Source: Hirudo medicinalis
Taxonomy: Eukaryota; Annelida; Clitellata; Hirudinida; Hirudinidae
Length of the DNA stretch: 64,000 nt
Assembly: GCA_011800805.1 (NCBI GenBank)
Contig: MPNW01000411.1
Coordinates: 12,591-76,590 of the forward strand
Direction of reading: 5' to 3'
Translations under genes and position numbers: made by a program
Shown: positions 1 through 21,189 of the stretch, piece after piece
Numbering within the stretch: position 1 is the first letter of the stretch
Layout of the letters: every line of letters begins with the position of its first letter
The notes under the pieces: model-generated
The model's input: only the letters and a program-made list of their open reading frames with translations
Database searches by the model: none
Told to the model about the DNA's origin: nothing

Positions 1-515
1 AGAAAAAGACTGCTGTCACAAACCAAGCGCCTGTTTGCCATGACATGCAATTATGTCCAGATCTGGAACTGCCCTGATGTCTTCTGACACAAACCCATTA
101 AAGCCTCTGACACGAACTTATCTAGTTTCGGACGAGACCCCTTACAACGTGTCACTATAGATATGAACATATCTGGAAGGCATCGAGATGCCCAGCAACA
201 AAACCTCATTATGACTCGACACTATTACCATGCCTATCCATGAAGCACATTTGGAAAGCATGAATGTAAATTACTGAATTCCGACTATGTTACCTTGCAA
301 AGTTTAGACATATTTTCCTTTAGATTATATATTATATAAGATAATTTTCCGGAACCTTAAAGAATTGCAATTTACTCATAATTTTCTCCACAATCGATTA
401 TAGGAATATTTTTTCGTAAACATTTTCTGTACCTCACAACCTCATCTGAATGTCACTCACTTGAAGGTATCCAATTACAAACACTGCGCCTCCAGGCCAG
501 ACTCCACCCAACATT

Positions 516-645
516 TNAACCCCTAACCCTAACCCTAACCCTAACCCTAACCCTAACCCTAACCCTAACCCTAACCCTAACCCTAACCCTAACCCTAACC
601 CCTAACCCTAACCCTAACCCTAACCCTAACCCTAACCCTAACCCA
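516..645. repeat. Interstitial telomeric array (CCCTAA)n
   Basis: A nearly perfect run of about 20 CCCTAA units, with one CCCCTAA slip near 600 and one ambiguous base at 517. On the minus strand it reads TTAGGG, the animal telomere repeat. Unique-looking DNA lies on both sides, so it is interstitial in this assembly and not a terminal telomere. Open frames through it are repeat artefacts. Confidence 0.95.
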
Positions 646-829
646 TAGATATGTATTCCATCGCTCACTCGAAGATACTTTGTATGTTCCTTTTTTACGC
701 TCCTTTGAAGATTTTTTGAAATCGAGGGCCTAGAGCCGGATTATAAAACATTCAAAAGATCGAGTGAGTTGATTCTGATTTTTATCTACGCGATAGCTTT
801 GGGACAGTGGGCTGTTGTCCTTAGAATTG

Positions 830-2010
830 ACAGTTAAGGTGTAAGAGCGTTAAGGCGCTTATTGCATTTTCTCTAACCCTAACCCTAACCCTAACCCTAA
901 CCCCTAACCCTAACCCTGGTCTTCTCGATTAGTTGGTCCTCTCGATTTGTTGTCTTTCTCGGTGGAGCAGTGAGGTAGCATATCTTATAAGAGGTCGTAG
1001 CACGAAAGAGTCTAAGGCAATTTCTTCTATATTTGCATAACCCTAACCCTTTAATTGACTTGAAATTATTAAGGTATTATCTGATTTGAAATAATCCGGA
1101 ATTATTTGATTTGAAATCATTGGAATTTAATTGAAGGTATTAAGTGATTTGAAATCATTTAAGTGCCACCTGATAACTGATTTTAAACATTGTTGGCTGC
1201 CACATTGCCCGATCGCCAGATGTCGCATCAATCTTAATGTTCCCTGTTGGCTCGTTGCCAACCCCAACGTTCTTTAAAAAGCTCATTTCTTCCATTTAAA
1301 ATGTAGCTCCTTGAAGATTTGTAATAAATCGAAGGACAGAGCAGTTAAATGGAGGTCTTGACTTATTTATTTAGAATTTGAGTAGTTAATAGTAAGAGTA
1401 TTTAATTTTGCTAAATAATTTTCTAACCCTAAACCTAGCCCCTAACCCCTAACCCTAACCCTTTAATTGACTTGAAATTATTAAGGTATTATCTGATTTG
1501 AAATCATCCGGAATTATTTGATTTGAAATCATTGGAATTTAATTGAGGGTATTAAGTGATTTGAAATCATTTAAGTGTCACCTGACAACTGATTTTAAAC
1601 ATTATTGACTGCCACATTGCCAGATCACCAGATGTCGCATCAATCTTAATGTTCCCTGTTGGCTCGTTGCCCACCCCGCCGTTCTTTAAGATTTGCAATA
1701 AATCGAGGCAGAGCAGTTAAATGGAGGTCTTGACTTATTTATTTAGAATTTTCGTAGTTAATAGTAAGAGTGTTAAGGCGCAGTAATTAATTTTGCTTCA
1801 TAATTTTCTAACCTAACCCTAACCCCTAACCGTAACCCTAAACCCTAACCCTAGCACGAAAGAGTGTAAGGCTATTTCTGCTATGTTTGCAGAACCCTTA
1901 CCCCCTAACCCATAAAAGCTTAAAATTTTCCAGATTCTAATGTGGGATTTAAAAATGGATCAAGCCTTTTCTTTCATAGAAACTTTACTAAGCCTAACCC
2001 TAACCCATCA
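830..2010. repeat. Subtelomere-like composite: duplicated blocks ending in CCCTAA tracts
   Basis: Shorter CCCTAA tracts lie at about 873-918, 1038-1050, 1424-1461, 1808-1853, 1896-1911 and 1993-2007. The DNA between them is duplicated. Block A at about 1038-1430 recurs at about 1450-1815 with the same order of motifs and small indels. A shorter block starting with GCACGAAAGAGT near 1000 recurs near 1855. The segment around 828-872 resembles the end of block A. Each copy ends in telomeric units, as expected of subtelomeric satellite, or of sequences that were once capped by telomere repeats and then duplicated. No gene is visible in 1-2100. Confidence 0.85.
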
Positions 2011-2131
2011 TTGTATTAAAAATAAATAGTCGTGTTATTAGTTGGTATTGTTAGCTCAGGCCTCGCCATTGCAACGCTTCATTATTTATTTACTTTGTTG
2101 TTGGAGGAAGTAGTCTCGTTTTTCATTCGCA

Positions 2132-10031
<7,900 letters not shown>

Positions 10032-10859
10032 AGCAAGAGATAGGTTTGTAAAATACACAACGAGACAATTAATCAATGTTTAAAGTTTCATTTGATGACT
10101 AAATTTTTATAGCTTCATTTGTTCGATTGAATGAGTTTCAATCTGTCTTAGCATAATTCTAGAACGGGTTTAATAATATTTGCATTTGAGCAATTGGTTA
10201 AAAGTTATTTAAAATAATTTTAATAGGTATTTTTGAAGAAAAGAAGTGTGCTGACAAAAAAAACATAAATTTTTGTCGTAGTTTAAATGAGAAAATCATC
10301 AATTGGCTTGAACAAATTGAATTTGCGCAGCACAATTTGTATTGCTTCGTTGAGTTAAAATGAATTTCTCGAAACGCTTGCTCTATCCCCTTGAGATTTA
10401 AAAGAATGAAGCAGTTTGATCAAGATACTGTATAAGCTAATGACTTGAAATAGATCACATACTGTAGTATATATATAGCGGATATGCTGGTCATATGCTT
10501 AAAGCCTGGTTTAAAAATAAACAAAACTTGGTAGAAAATGTCTCGAAACATTTCAGCCGAAGTTATAAAAATCCCATCAAAACATTAAAGAGCTTAGTCA
10601 AGTTGATATAACTGGGCCAGTTTGTGAAGCAGAGCGGACATAACTCGGTTAGAGAATTGAAATATCCAAGGAAGCACTATCGTTCGCCTGGAGATTTAAT
10701 AAAATAATTAACGTCATTGAATAATACATTCAGATTAGCTTCGGAATCAAATATTTTCGTACATTGATATGCTTCCAATAAATCATTAAATAATAACGAA
10801 ACGGATATTAACGATCAACATCGATCACAAACAAAGCAAAGATTCTTTAACAAAAGAGC
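10032..10859. other. Convergent intergenic spacer, receptor kinase / septin
   Basis: About 830 bases between two stop codons facing each other. It should contain both 3' untranslated regions. AATAAA-like signals occur on both strands. No open coding segment or RNA gene is recognised. Confidence 0.6.
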
Positions 10860-13800
10860 TTAACCAACTTGATTCTTGACATGAATGTTGCAGTTGAGAG
10901 AAGACATTGACCCGTGTTTTTTAATTTCAGCTTTCATCTTGGATATCATATCTTGCATTTTCTTCAGCTGCAAAATCAGATGACCATTGTTCAGAACAAT
11001 TCATTTACTCATTTATTATTTTTAATCCTATATTCTTTTTTACCTCTGCTTCTTTTTCCATTAGCATTCTTTCCTTTTCTGTTAGTTTTTCCTCTTTTAT
11101 TTCTACGGAAATCCTGGGATTCCTATTTTCAAATGGACAAATAATTAAAAATAAATAATAATAAAAACATTAAAATGAAATCAATAAAAAGTAAATAAGT
11201 TCGTACATAAGCTGAAGAATTTAGTGTACCTCGAGTATTGTGAACCACTAGAAAAGCATTGCTTAATGTTTAAAAAGTAAAATATGAAGAATCTATTCAT
11301 TGAGTTATATTGTATCATTTGCTCCCTCTAGTTGCCAAGACATCCGCCTCGTGCTATGTCCGATCGTATTAGAATCATGTTATGGAAGCGCCTAATTTAG
11401 TTATTCATTGAACATTATTATGCACATATACAAATGTCATATTATCCATGCGACTTTAAGGTGAACAAAGATCACCAGTTTCGATGGGCAGCTGTGAGTT
11501 ATTACATTTGTACTTAAATAAACGAATTTTCTTTCAAATGTTAATTACACATGACATTCTACTTGAAAACAAATAACATAATGTTATAACCTTGGCAATA
11601 GGTCAACCAACAATTAATTGGTTTCTAAATAAGTTTTTGAGCATTATATTTAGCTATTTTCTCCATGAGGACCACGAGAATGACAATTAGGGAAAGTCAT
11701 CCTACACAAGGCCTCAGATATCCCACAATATACAATTTCAGATCCATAGAAATACTCATCCTGGATAACCGTTCCTATTCAATGGATAGTCATTCAAGGG
11801 ATAGTTACCCAATAATTGTTAGCAGGAATATTGTGTAAGCGGGATATTAGCATCCCTTTGTGAAATGAATAATTACTAAATAAAACCATTTACACATTTG
11901 GCATTTATTGAGTCCCGTCGCTTATAATTATAATATAATATATTATAATATAGATCTACCTTGTCTTTGGATGACCACAGCCTTTTGCAATCTTCTCAGA
12001 CCTGAAGTTTTCGTAATGTACCTCTTGCGTCACTTCCTGCAAGTCTTGCATGTGAGCTCTTTGGAAAATACAATTGGCTTATTAATATAATACACATTTA
12101 ATTATTTATTTTTATCCATTAACTAAACCATATGACTATTTTACTGTTTATTGATTTATACCGACATTTTTTTTCGCCATTCATTAACATTATAATTTAA
12201 TCAAATTTTTGTAAATTCCTGCAAAATTTAATAATAATAATAATAATAATAATAATTAAAATTGTAATAACAATGAGGGTGACTATGACAGGGACGACAA
12301 CAACAACAACGACAACGACAATAATAATAATAATAATAATAATATAATACTTAATTAATAATTTATTATTATTGTAATAATAATAATATATAATTATAAT
12401 AATATGTAATTATTATTAATACATCAACATGGTCCTCAATTTCACAAAGTCACAATGATCTGGATTCTCCACTTCTACAACTCCCCAAGGATACTGGCGT
12501 CCCCTCACTTTCTTCGATTTAATTTCCATTACTGAATTAGACCCAACCACAGCGAAAGGCACAGCATCCTTGTAAAGAATTATGTAAAAAATAAAAAATC
12601 ACTTTTTCCTGATGTGATTAATCCATTAATTAATATCATTTATAATCTACTAATTAATATAATCTCGTAAAATATAAACTCGTCAAATATGTTGTTGGTA
12701 CAATTTGAACGTGACTATTAAGCTTGGAAAATGAGAAATTTTCCTCGTAAACACGTAGATAAACAACGCCCCCTTGAACTAGTGTTTCACTATTATCGTC
12801 ATAATCTGTGAAATGTGGAATACCTTTAACTGTCTGCATTGTTCCCTGTACTCTTCATCTTCGTCATCCTCACAAGTTGGAAGAAGATAAATAGTTATAC
12901 CGTGAAATTCTATTTCATCCATGATCTTGGATACCCAAAATAAATCATTTCATTTACATTCATCGGTTGATAATTATACTTAAATTCGACTCAATATTTA
13001 CCATTTTCTATTGTTATTGGAATTATTTCTTACTACAGTTGTATTTTATTGATTGTCATTAATAATATTTTATTACGACATTTATAAATATTTTCACAAC
13101 ATTTTCATGCTATAACTACAATAAAGAGTAATAATCTCGCTTGAATTTATTATTATCATATTTTTATCCCAGTAATTAGTAATCTTTGTTTAACTTCCTG
13201 CTTCAATTTAGCAATTTCAGTCTTTGTTAGAGTGTCAGCCTTTGCGATGACAGGAACGATGTTGACTTTGTGATGCAAAGTCTTCATAAACTGAATATCG
13301 AGTGGTTTTAATCTGAAATTATGAAATCTTAATGTAAATCAAATTTATCTTTCACTTAATTTGTTTTAATACTTTATAATAATAATAATAATACTTTGTT
13401 TAAAAAGCACTTCACGGAAGTCATGAGCTAAGACTGTGCTTAAGACTTAGGTTAAAACTTCAAACCATACCCATGTCCAAGAGGATTGATGAAATAGAAA
13501 CAGCAATGCACTCTTGTATCTACGATGTGTCTCCTGTTCAATCCACTCTCGTCCTTCAGGTAATTCTCGTACTGGGTATCGATGTACTTGACGATGGTGC
13601 CGAAGCTTTGTATGAAAGAAATTATTACTTTTACAGAATGATGTTATGAGCTAAGCTGCTATCTTAACTTATTACAGATGATACCTCACATAACAAAGTC
13701 GCAAATAAATATGACATTATCAATGATGACAAATAAAATATATCAAATAATTAAACCAGGCTCTGTAGTGTTTACCTAATAGTTCTATTGAAGTCTTTAA

Positions 13801-15472
13801 CATGAGGTGCTGGGTAGTGAAGTACGGAAAATATGAATTTGTCCATCATTTCCAATATAAAAATGAAGTTTTAACCAAATTCGTTACTATCATCTCTAAT
13901 GATTAAACGTTCCTAAAATGTGGACACTAAAAATGGTATTCTAGTCAGTAATACCTAATTTCGTCATAAAATAACAAATATATGAATAAATGTATCAGTC
14001 ACCAATTCGATGAATTTATAGGATCAGAATAGCCGGGAGTATCGATTACGGTTAGTCTCAGCTTAACTCCTCTCTCTTCAATCTCAACTGCAGAAGCTTC
14101 AATGCTCACAGTCCTTTCTGACATTCCTGCAAGTTGTTACAATACCGTGCATGTACTGTATGCCGTTGTAAATGCTAATTTTTAAGTAGACAAGCATTTC
14201 AAAACTATATTTGTTATTTTTTAAAATATGTTATTTATAATTAATGCCAGTAAATATAAAGGGCATTATTAAGTTAACAATTCTAAGTATATGGCAATTA
14301 TTTATTTTTTTATTTAATTATTTTTACAACTAAATTCAAGGATCCAGGATTCACCAGGAAATAACACCTACTTATCTCATCAACTAGTCAATTTAACTTT
14401 CACTTTCACTTTAGCAAGGCCATAAGATTAATAAGTAAGGGTTAGGGGTTCACTTTCACTTTAGTAAGGCCATAAGTAAGATTAACTTCGATAACTTCAA
14501 GTATTTAATGAACACATATTATTAATAGGAGAAAATGTTTAAGAAATAATTGTATAGTTTTTGGCAATTACATTGTTATTGTTGTTAAAGAATCGGAGAA
14601 TGATTGCGGAAGTTGCTGAGATACTGAGAGTCCGAAAATCGTGGTTAGTACATTCAAAAATACATTTAAAAACTCTCAAGCTTAAGTGCCTCGACGAGGA
14701 TGAGCCATTAAGTAATTTGAAATTGTCTTGTCTTCATTCAAAGACATGCGAATCATTATTTATAGAGACAGTCTTTGTTTAGACTGAGCATTTTGTTGGC
14801 GTATTAGTCATCTTGTTAGTCGTTAGTCATCTTAAAATGGTATAGTGTTGATAGCTTGACGATAACCGTTCTGTTATAATTGTGATGATGTTGTTGCCAT
14901 AATATTACATTATTTTATAATAGTAATAATACATTTAATAGTGAAATAAAGTTACCCAACTGAAATAACTCTTTATTATCATGCTAATTATGTTGATATA
15001 ATTTAAATGATGTTTAATGAGATAACGGCGAAGTTACTGAAAATTATGCAACGAATAATTGATAACCAAATGCATCCGGAATCACACGGGTCGCGTAGAG
15101 ATCAGTGAGGAAGAGGCTGTTGATCAAAGTCGATTTTCCAAGGCCTGACTCTCCTAAATACGTTTTGAATATTGAAACATAAGATGAAACGAAAATTGCA
15201 TTTTCAGGTAATGTCAAAAATATTATGACGTAAGTAAATTATGAGAAATATTGGAAATTTTGCCATAATAAATTTATTTTCAATTTCAATTATCAATGGC
15301 ATTGTTTCTTGAATATCAAGGTGAATAAATATGAACGAAAAACATCAATGATAGTTAACAATAACATTACCCGCATTATTTTTATTAAATAATAAGTAAT
15401 TATTAATAATGAATTTATTATATTTATTAAAGATAGTAACAATATAATAAAAGCAATGTGCTTATGAGCTCC

Positions 15473-15554
<82 letters not shown>

Positions 15555-16425
15555 GTGATGGAAAAATCCTTCCTAAGAACGTGATTACGAATACAAAGAA
15601 AATGCACAAATTAACGATAACGAAATAACTAAAATTACCGCAATTATACTCCTAATAATGACACATCGCAAGGTGTCTAACTTACTGCGAGGAAGGACTT
15701 TTAGTAATTTAAAACAATTTTATTGCTAAAAAAAATTATCCTTGCATGAATAGCATAGGCTTCCAACGATGACTCATCATGGAGGAAATGAGAAGAAGGG
15801 ATAAACAATAAAACAGAAAAAAACACGTTGAGGTAAAGTGATGCCGCTAGAGGTGGTTCGGCTCCCTCGGTGATAGTAATTTAGCAGCTAGAGTAATTGG
15901 ATTCAGAACATTGCCACAGTTTTGTCAAAATATTATTCAAAGAAAAATAACGTTTAGCTCAAATTAGAATTCAAGCAGGCGAAACTCTACTTGGAAAATT
16001 ATCTTATATAACTGAACGTAAGAGTGAATAACGCGAAAAGTTAGTACAACATAAGTCACACTATATTAAGCTAAAGTAGCTTAAAGAATGCCTGAAGAAC
16101 TAGCAGAAATATTCGTAAAAAAAATGTTATAAAATCAAAATAGAAATGAAAAAATATTCTGTGAACAAAAAAAGATTGAAATGGAAGACTCACCTACCAC
16201 CATCAATGTGAACTCAAATCCTTTCTTCACCGACTTCCTATGGACTTGGTTTGGAAGGTTGGCGAATCCGACGCAGTGTCCGCTGTCTGGAAACATTTCC
16301 TGCAATTATGTAAAAAAAAAAAATCAAATCCAAATGAATGTGTGTCGTAGTTGAGCACTGTTTGTTAATGACTCGTCACTTACCGCAATAACTCAACTTA
16401 CTTGTTTTGGGTCTACCGATGCCAT
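10860..16425 (-). CDS. SEPT2-group septin GTPase, multi-exon
   Basis: A filament-forming cytoskeletal GTPase. Exon 1 (16402-16425) encodes MASVDPKQ. Exon 2 (16194-16299) carries the [10 protein letters not shown] segment before the G domain. The exon at about 15058-15162 gives the P-loop GESGLGKST. That at about 13997-14130 gives [12 protein letters not shown] and the G3 motif DTPG. Those at about 13468-13615 and 13175-13313 give [10 protein letters not shown] and the G4 motif AKAD. Those at about 12830-12927 and 12420-12575 give the acidic insert and the septin-unique [15 protein letters not shown]. The exon at about 11960-12056 gives [10 protein letters not shown]. Two last exons, about 11060-11113 and 10860-10947, add a coiled coil rich in E and K ([12 protein letters not shown]) and the stop. 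Phases agree at almost every join checked. Residue matches favour SEPT2 over the SEPT7 group. Introns hold ATT/TAA microsatellites and a small telomeric tract. Confidence 0.92.
12225..12425. repeat. Microsatellites (AAT)n and (ACA/ACG)n in septin intron
   Basis: Runs of AAT at about 12226-12256, CAA/CGA at about 12297-12320 and AAT/ATT at about 12320-12418. They lie between two septin exons and have no coding content. Confidence 0.85.
14395..14486. repeat. Tandem duplication around a short telomeric tract
   Basis: A segment of about 35 bases (TTCACTTTCACTTTAGCAAG followed by GCCATAAG) at about 14397-14432 recurs at 14449-14486 with few changes. Between the copies sits AGGGTTAGGGG (about 14438-14448), a telomere-like tract. 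It lies in a septin intron. Confidence 0.75.
15472..15556. repeat. (AAT)n microsatellite in septin intron
   Basis: About 28 uninterrupted AAT units. The poly-isoleucine and poly-leucine frames reading through it on the minus strand are repeat artefacts. Confidence 0.95.
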
Positions 16426-17814
16426 CGTCAGAGCAATCGTTTTGGTTTGTTCACTGCTGCATTTATAAGCTTCTGCCAGACAAGTGCTAGGTTAAGAGAG
16501 AGGGAGAAAGAGAGAGACGGAGGGCTCGTTGTCATCGATTCCATAACAATCGCAATTGCAACAAATATTGTGGCTCCATAAATCATCAGGGGTGGCCTCG
16601 AAAATGAGTTTAATTCTGACCGCTAACGATCACTAAAACAAAAGTTTTGGTGTTTCTCCCCTTCATTCTACTTGAATTCTTCAAACAAAACTTCAGCATG
16701 GGGTGAAGATTAAATGGAAACAGAGCCATGCTATTTCATATTTCTTAAGTTTCCTTTTGCAGGAGGCATTGGTTAGGTCTCAACATCTGTTGTTGTACAG
16801 GCACATAGCCCATAAAAACTCAGACCGAGAAGGCCAGCGCATTGCAAACACCCAGGCAGATTAAACTTCCCTTAGTCTACAGAAACGTTTTTGAATAATA
16901 GGGAGCACATCAAACCTTTATAAACATTTAGACACTGGAGTTTTTAGATTTCTGTAGGGTTAGCAATTTATATTATAACATTTATTCAAGCCGAGTAATT
17001 TCTTTGCATTTAATTTTAGAGCTCCGGCTTATTTGCTTATTGGGGATCTCCTACCACTAAATAATAACAAAATATTTTTGTCATCTGATATTTAACTCAC
17101 TATATTATTGACCAAGCAATTTTACTAGACAAGCTTGTTCACTAAATGTTGATTCTTTGCAAATAGTCTTTCATGACATGCAAAATTAAAGTTGAAATAT
17201 AAATAAAGCAAATGCCTTAAACTTGAACATTTGGTCAAAAGGTGCTCAAGAAAATGAATAGACATTGTACTTAGCAACAGAGAAATTGTGACTGAAGATA
17301 TTGCAACAATCATTAATAATATGACTATACAAATATTATTTCACAGAACCTGGCATATCATTAATTTAAGGATGACCAAAATTCAAATTTTATGCATTTG
17401 GAGCATCCAGTAACAAATAACTTTTCAATTAAGGAATAGAATCAAGACAAAATAAACATTAACAATCTATCCAAAATAACGCTGTAATTCATGATTAAAA
17501 TTGATCAACTAGTTAATTAATAAACACAAACTTCATCAATCAGTTGTTAGAACAGTGTCTCCACCTGGATTGGAATCAGAGACCAAATTATAATAGAAAT
17601 CATGTAATGAAATCAAAACATTTCGATCATTTGAGTTTAATTAAAACATTGAGCTAAATCACAACCAGGAAGTAAATACACTTCAATTCTTCCATTTTTA
17701 AATAAATTAAACTAAAATTTATTGCACAATGACATTTTGAATGTAATAATAATACAAAAAGTTACAGTAATGATGAATACATAAACACACATAACAAATA
17801 TAGTGATGTTATAT
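16426..17814. other. Intergenic, septin 5' side
   Basis: About 1.4 kb between the septin start and the stop of the next minus-strand gene. It holds a GAGA-rich purine tract at about 16495-16525, just upstream of the septin first exon, that could belong to its promoter. The rest is AT-rich, and I see no gene in it. Confidence 0.5.
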
Positions 17815-18136
17815 TTAAAGTAGTCTGTGGAAGGAGTTTGAGGGGGCCATGAATCTCCCAGGAGACTGAATTGAAGTAAGATGGGTAGCACTGTTTGTCC
17901 CTCCACAAAATGGAGCTGTGGGAGGAGAGACTAGGGCAGCTGCATTTGCAGACTCTTGATAATTTCCATCCAGATAGAGCCTAAAGATGTCAAAGACTAA
18001 TTAATGTCACTGGAATTATAAACAGTGAAATCCTCTAAAAATCAGCAACAAATTAATGGTAATTAAGTTAATTGGTGTACTCAAGGAAACAATTAAATTG
18101 CATCTACAATCTTTGAATAACAATAATAATAATAAC

Positions 18137-18192
<56 letters not shown>

Positions 18193-18221
18193 CAATAATA
18201 ATAATAACAACAATATCAAAN

Positions 18222-18304
<83 letters not shown>

Positions 18305-21189
18305 CAATAATAATAATAACAACAATATCAAAAACAATAAACAATGCTAAAATGACCACTTAATTTGTTTATTTATAAATAACATGTATATAATTTACCA
18401 TACATATATACATCTATATATATAGAAAAAATTAAAAGTCTGTTTATGTTATATAAATATATAATTAATTATATTAATTTAAAAAATTTAAATTTAATTA
18501 AATGTTGCCAAACCTCATCAAGAAACAGACTAACCTAACATAATTAGTATAACAAATAAATTCTCACACACAAAATATTCTGCTTCAACCCGACCAATAC
18601 CGGGCAGAACGGATAGTAGTATATTTTGTAATATTTATGTTAGGGCTGAAGATCGAATAATTAATTAAAAAAGTATAAAATTTAACGAATTAATCGTTGC
18701 ATTAATTATTTTAACTGGACAAAAAATTTATTTAATTACTTAATCTGAAAGATCTCATTTATATATTTATAAACAGATAAACAAACAATGTCTAAAATAA
18801 AAAAGCAAAACCTGATGAAAAAGAGTTGCCTGAATATGTCCTCTGTAGGAGGGAGTGGATCAAAGGTTGCCTCTGGTCCAAGTATTTGGAGTTTCATATC
18901 CGTGCTCAGAGTCATTGGAACCGTCTCAATCCCAGCCATGGTTGCCCCTTAAATATCAAGATGGAAAAGCTTATTCAAATGTTAAATTAAGGAACTGCTA
19001 ATCAATTCCCTTGGGAATTAATGGTGTTAGATGAGATATAAAAACAAAGGAGGATCAAAGAACCAGTAATTTTGAGCCAGTCATTCATCCTCTCCACAAG
19101 AGATTTCACTGTTTCATAAGTGGGGAGTTTGGATTTTCCATCTCCAGCCAAAATTTTAACTGGGACAAAGGTTTTGTATGATATCCTAGGAGGAATGGGA
19201 GATAACATCAGCTTGGGAATGAGAAAAAATACTCTAGCAACTTTGAGGTACTGGGTTTGCCAGACACTGTGCTCTGTGAATTTGCACCTTTCTTCAAATT
19301 GAGGGTCTGTGTTCAGACAAAATTTCATATTGAAAAATAAAGTTAAAATTGATATGAATTCAAAATAAACATCAACCAATTTCAGGAATCTCAAAATTAA
19401 AAATTGTTAAATACTGAACCTTCCTTTAACTTGATGGCTACAGTCTGAAAATTACAAAGTCTTATAAGTTGCTGCTGGGCAAGCCATCTTGAGGCTTTGT
19501 CCATAATGTCTCCAAACACTTCATAGCCACGATTCTCTCGACTCCTCTTGAGACAGTCAGGCAAGAAATCCTGATAGCCTTTCCAATGGATAAAAGGTTA
19601 AAATAAAATATTAAAAATACTTCAATTAAATATTGCAATAAGAAATTCATTTAATATCCTTATAAGTGACAGTGACAAACAAATTAATTATTACATTCTC
19701 ACTTAACCATGCTGACATAGTGAATGATGTTATTTGGAATTTCATAGATAAAAATTACATAAACCAACCAATGGTCTCTTGGTTAGGGTCAGAAGTCAAA
19801 CATGAGAACACTCTCAATGCCCAAACAAAGGTCTTCTTCTCAAGGACACTTTCCTCCCAATGGGTGGCCTCCAAGCATACCAATCCTTCCTTTACCAGAA
19901 ATTTCACCACCTCTATTTTTAGTATGTGACCTAGACAACAGATCAAAACTTGAGTTAAATTTAGCTACAATTAGCTGGAATTTCAATATTCCATATTATT
20001 ACATGTTATAACCAAAAATGTAACGAAGTGGTATGCATAAATATGGTGTTATTGATCAAGATAATGAGCAAGAACTCTCACAGGTTTGACTGCAAATGGT
20101 CTCATTAACCCTCCTAACAAGCTGACTAAATCTTTCTTTTATTTGGGCGATATGGGTCTCACACTGGATTGTCTGAACTTTAAACTGACAGTTTGTAGCA
20201 CTGGGAATTTTGTCTGTTACAAACCAGAGCCTGTTAATAATAGCTTAACATAGAAATTTGGTGCTAGAGGCAATAAATTTAAAGATTACACAATTTCTTG
20301 CATCAGAAAATTGTTTGTGAAGCATCACTTTCTAATAGTTATTGCAAGTTTTAATTTTTCTTTTATTCTTATCAGTGTTCTGGCAAGTGATCCCTAAAAG
20401 TAATTATTTACATCAAGTCCACATCATAAAAGTTTTACTAAACACTAATATGCAATTTGCATGAACATGCACAAAGTGAACTCCAGCCAGTTACATGCCT
20501 AAGTGCTTAAATTGACATGGAAAACAAATGGTCTTGACAATACTCATACAAAATGAAAATTGCTCGATTATTTAAAAATTTATTTCATTAATAAAATAAA
20601 GCCTGACTTGTCTCAAATAATATTAATTTTATCCCACTTTATTTAAATTAGTATCTGGCTATCTTCCTCGAGTCTCCTGTTACCCTCACCTTATGCCTCG
20701 GATGTAGGTTATTTTTGAAAACATATCTCCTTCACGAGCGCACATGGTATTGTCTGAGAAAATTTCCTTGTAGTTATTGGCAAACCACGTAACAGTTTCA
20801 CAACTGACAACCTCAAGGCCAGGATGTTCTTCCAACCAAACGTTCACTCTATTCATCAGATCTCTGCATAAAACATTGGACTTATAAATATCTAAATTTC
20901 CATTTCAGCCAAACTTTGAAGAAACATCTAACGTCTGCGTATCATAAAGATCCTCTTTCAGCAATCTCTTTTGAATAACTCTTGGTACAAAATCCATATG
21001 TCCAAGCTTTTTTTCTGGGGACAGTTTCAAACCAATAGTAAAATTTTTCTCCAAATTGGCCATGCTGATAGGCAGTTTGTTTTCATAAGAAGAATTCGTT
21101 GGAAATGGAGAATACGGTGGTGGAGTGTCCATTGAAAGTTCTTCGAATGGAGGTGCGTTTGCCTGCACTGTACCTGCTGCCTCGGTCAT
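17815..21189 (-). CDS. Unrecognised multi-exon protein with about three diverged repeat modules
   Basis: I do not recognise the family. The first exon (about 20899-21189) begins MTEAAG and has a proline-rich PPPYSPFP stretch, including a PPPY motif that WW domains can bind. Further exons lie at about 20685-20873, 20087-20225, 19854-19936, 19425-19588, 19075-19310, 18812-18960 and 17815-17978. Phase is consistent at the first join (SSK|DLMNRV), the penultimate join (LFFI-R|LYLDG) and most others; the joins around 20087-19588 are tentative. The translation repeats a pattern about three times: an FxP segment, a helix ending in WL, a CxTV or ETV strand, then a [YF][LI][KR]xxR[VL]xF strand. Examples of the last are YIRGIR, YLKVARVFF and FFIRLYLDG. 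No signal peptide or membrane helix is seen, so it is probably a soluble intracellular protein. A long (TAA)n tract fills the last intron. Confidence 0.6.
18115..18332. repeat. (AAT)n/(AAC)n microsatellite
   Basis: About 215 bases of AAT/AAC units with one ambiguous base at 18221, in the last intron of the unrecognised minus-strand gene. Poly-leucine and poly-isoleucine frames here are artefacts. The true length is probably uncertain in the assembly. Confidence 0.95.

Noticed and set aside
453..668. Minus-strand frame with alternating VR and LG repeats
   Set aside because: It is a translation of the telomeric array, not a gene.
10914..11144. Plus-strand Phe/Leu-rich frame
   Set aside because: The minus strand here carries the last two septin coiled-coil exons, which join in phase.
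15293..15609. Poly-isoleucine and poly-leucine frames
   Set aside because: They come from the (AAT)n microsatellite in a septin intron.
18016..18337. Poly-leucine frames of 67-77 codons
   Set aside because: They read through an (AAT)n/(AAC)n tract that also contains an ambiguous base.
19666..20011. Overlapping plus-strand frames
   Set aside because: They are opposite exons and introns of the minus-strand unrecognised gene and have no independent support.
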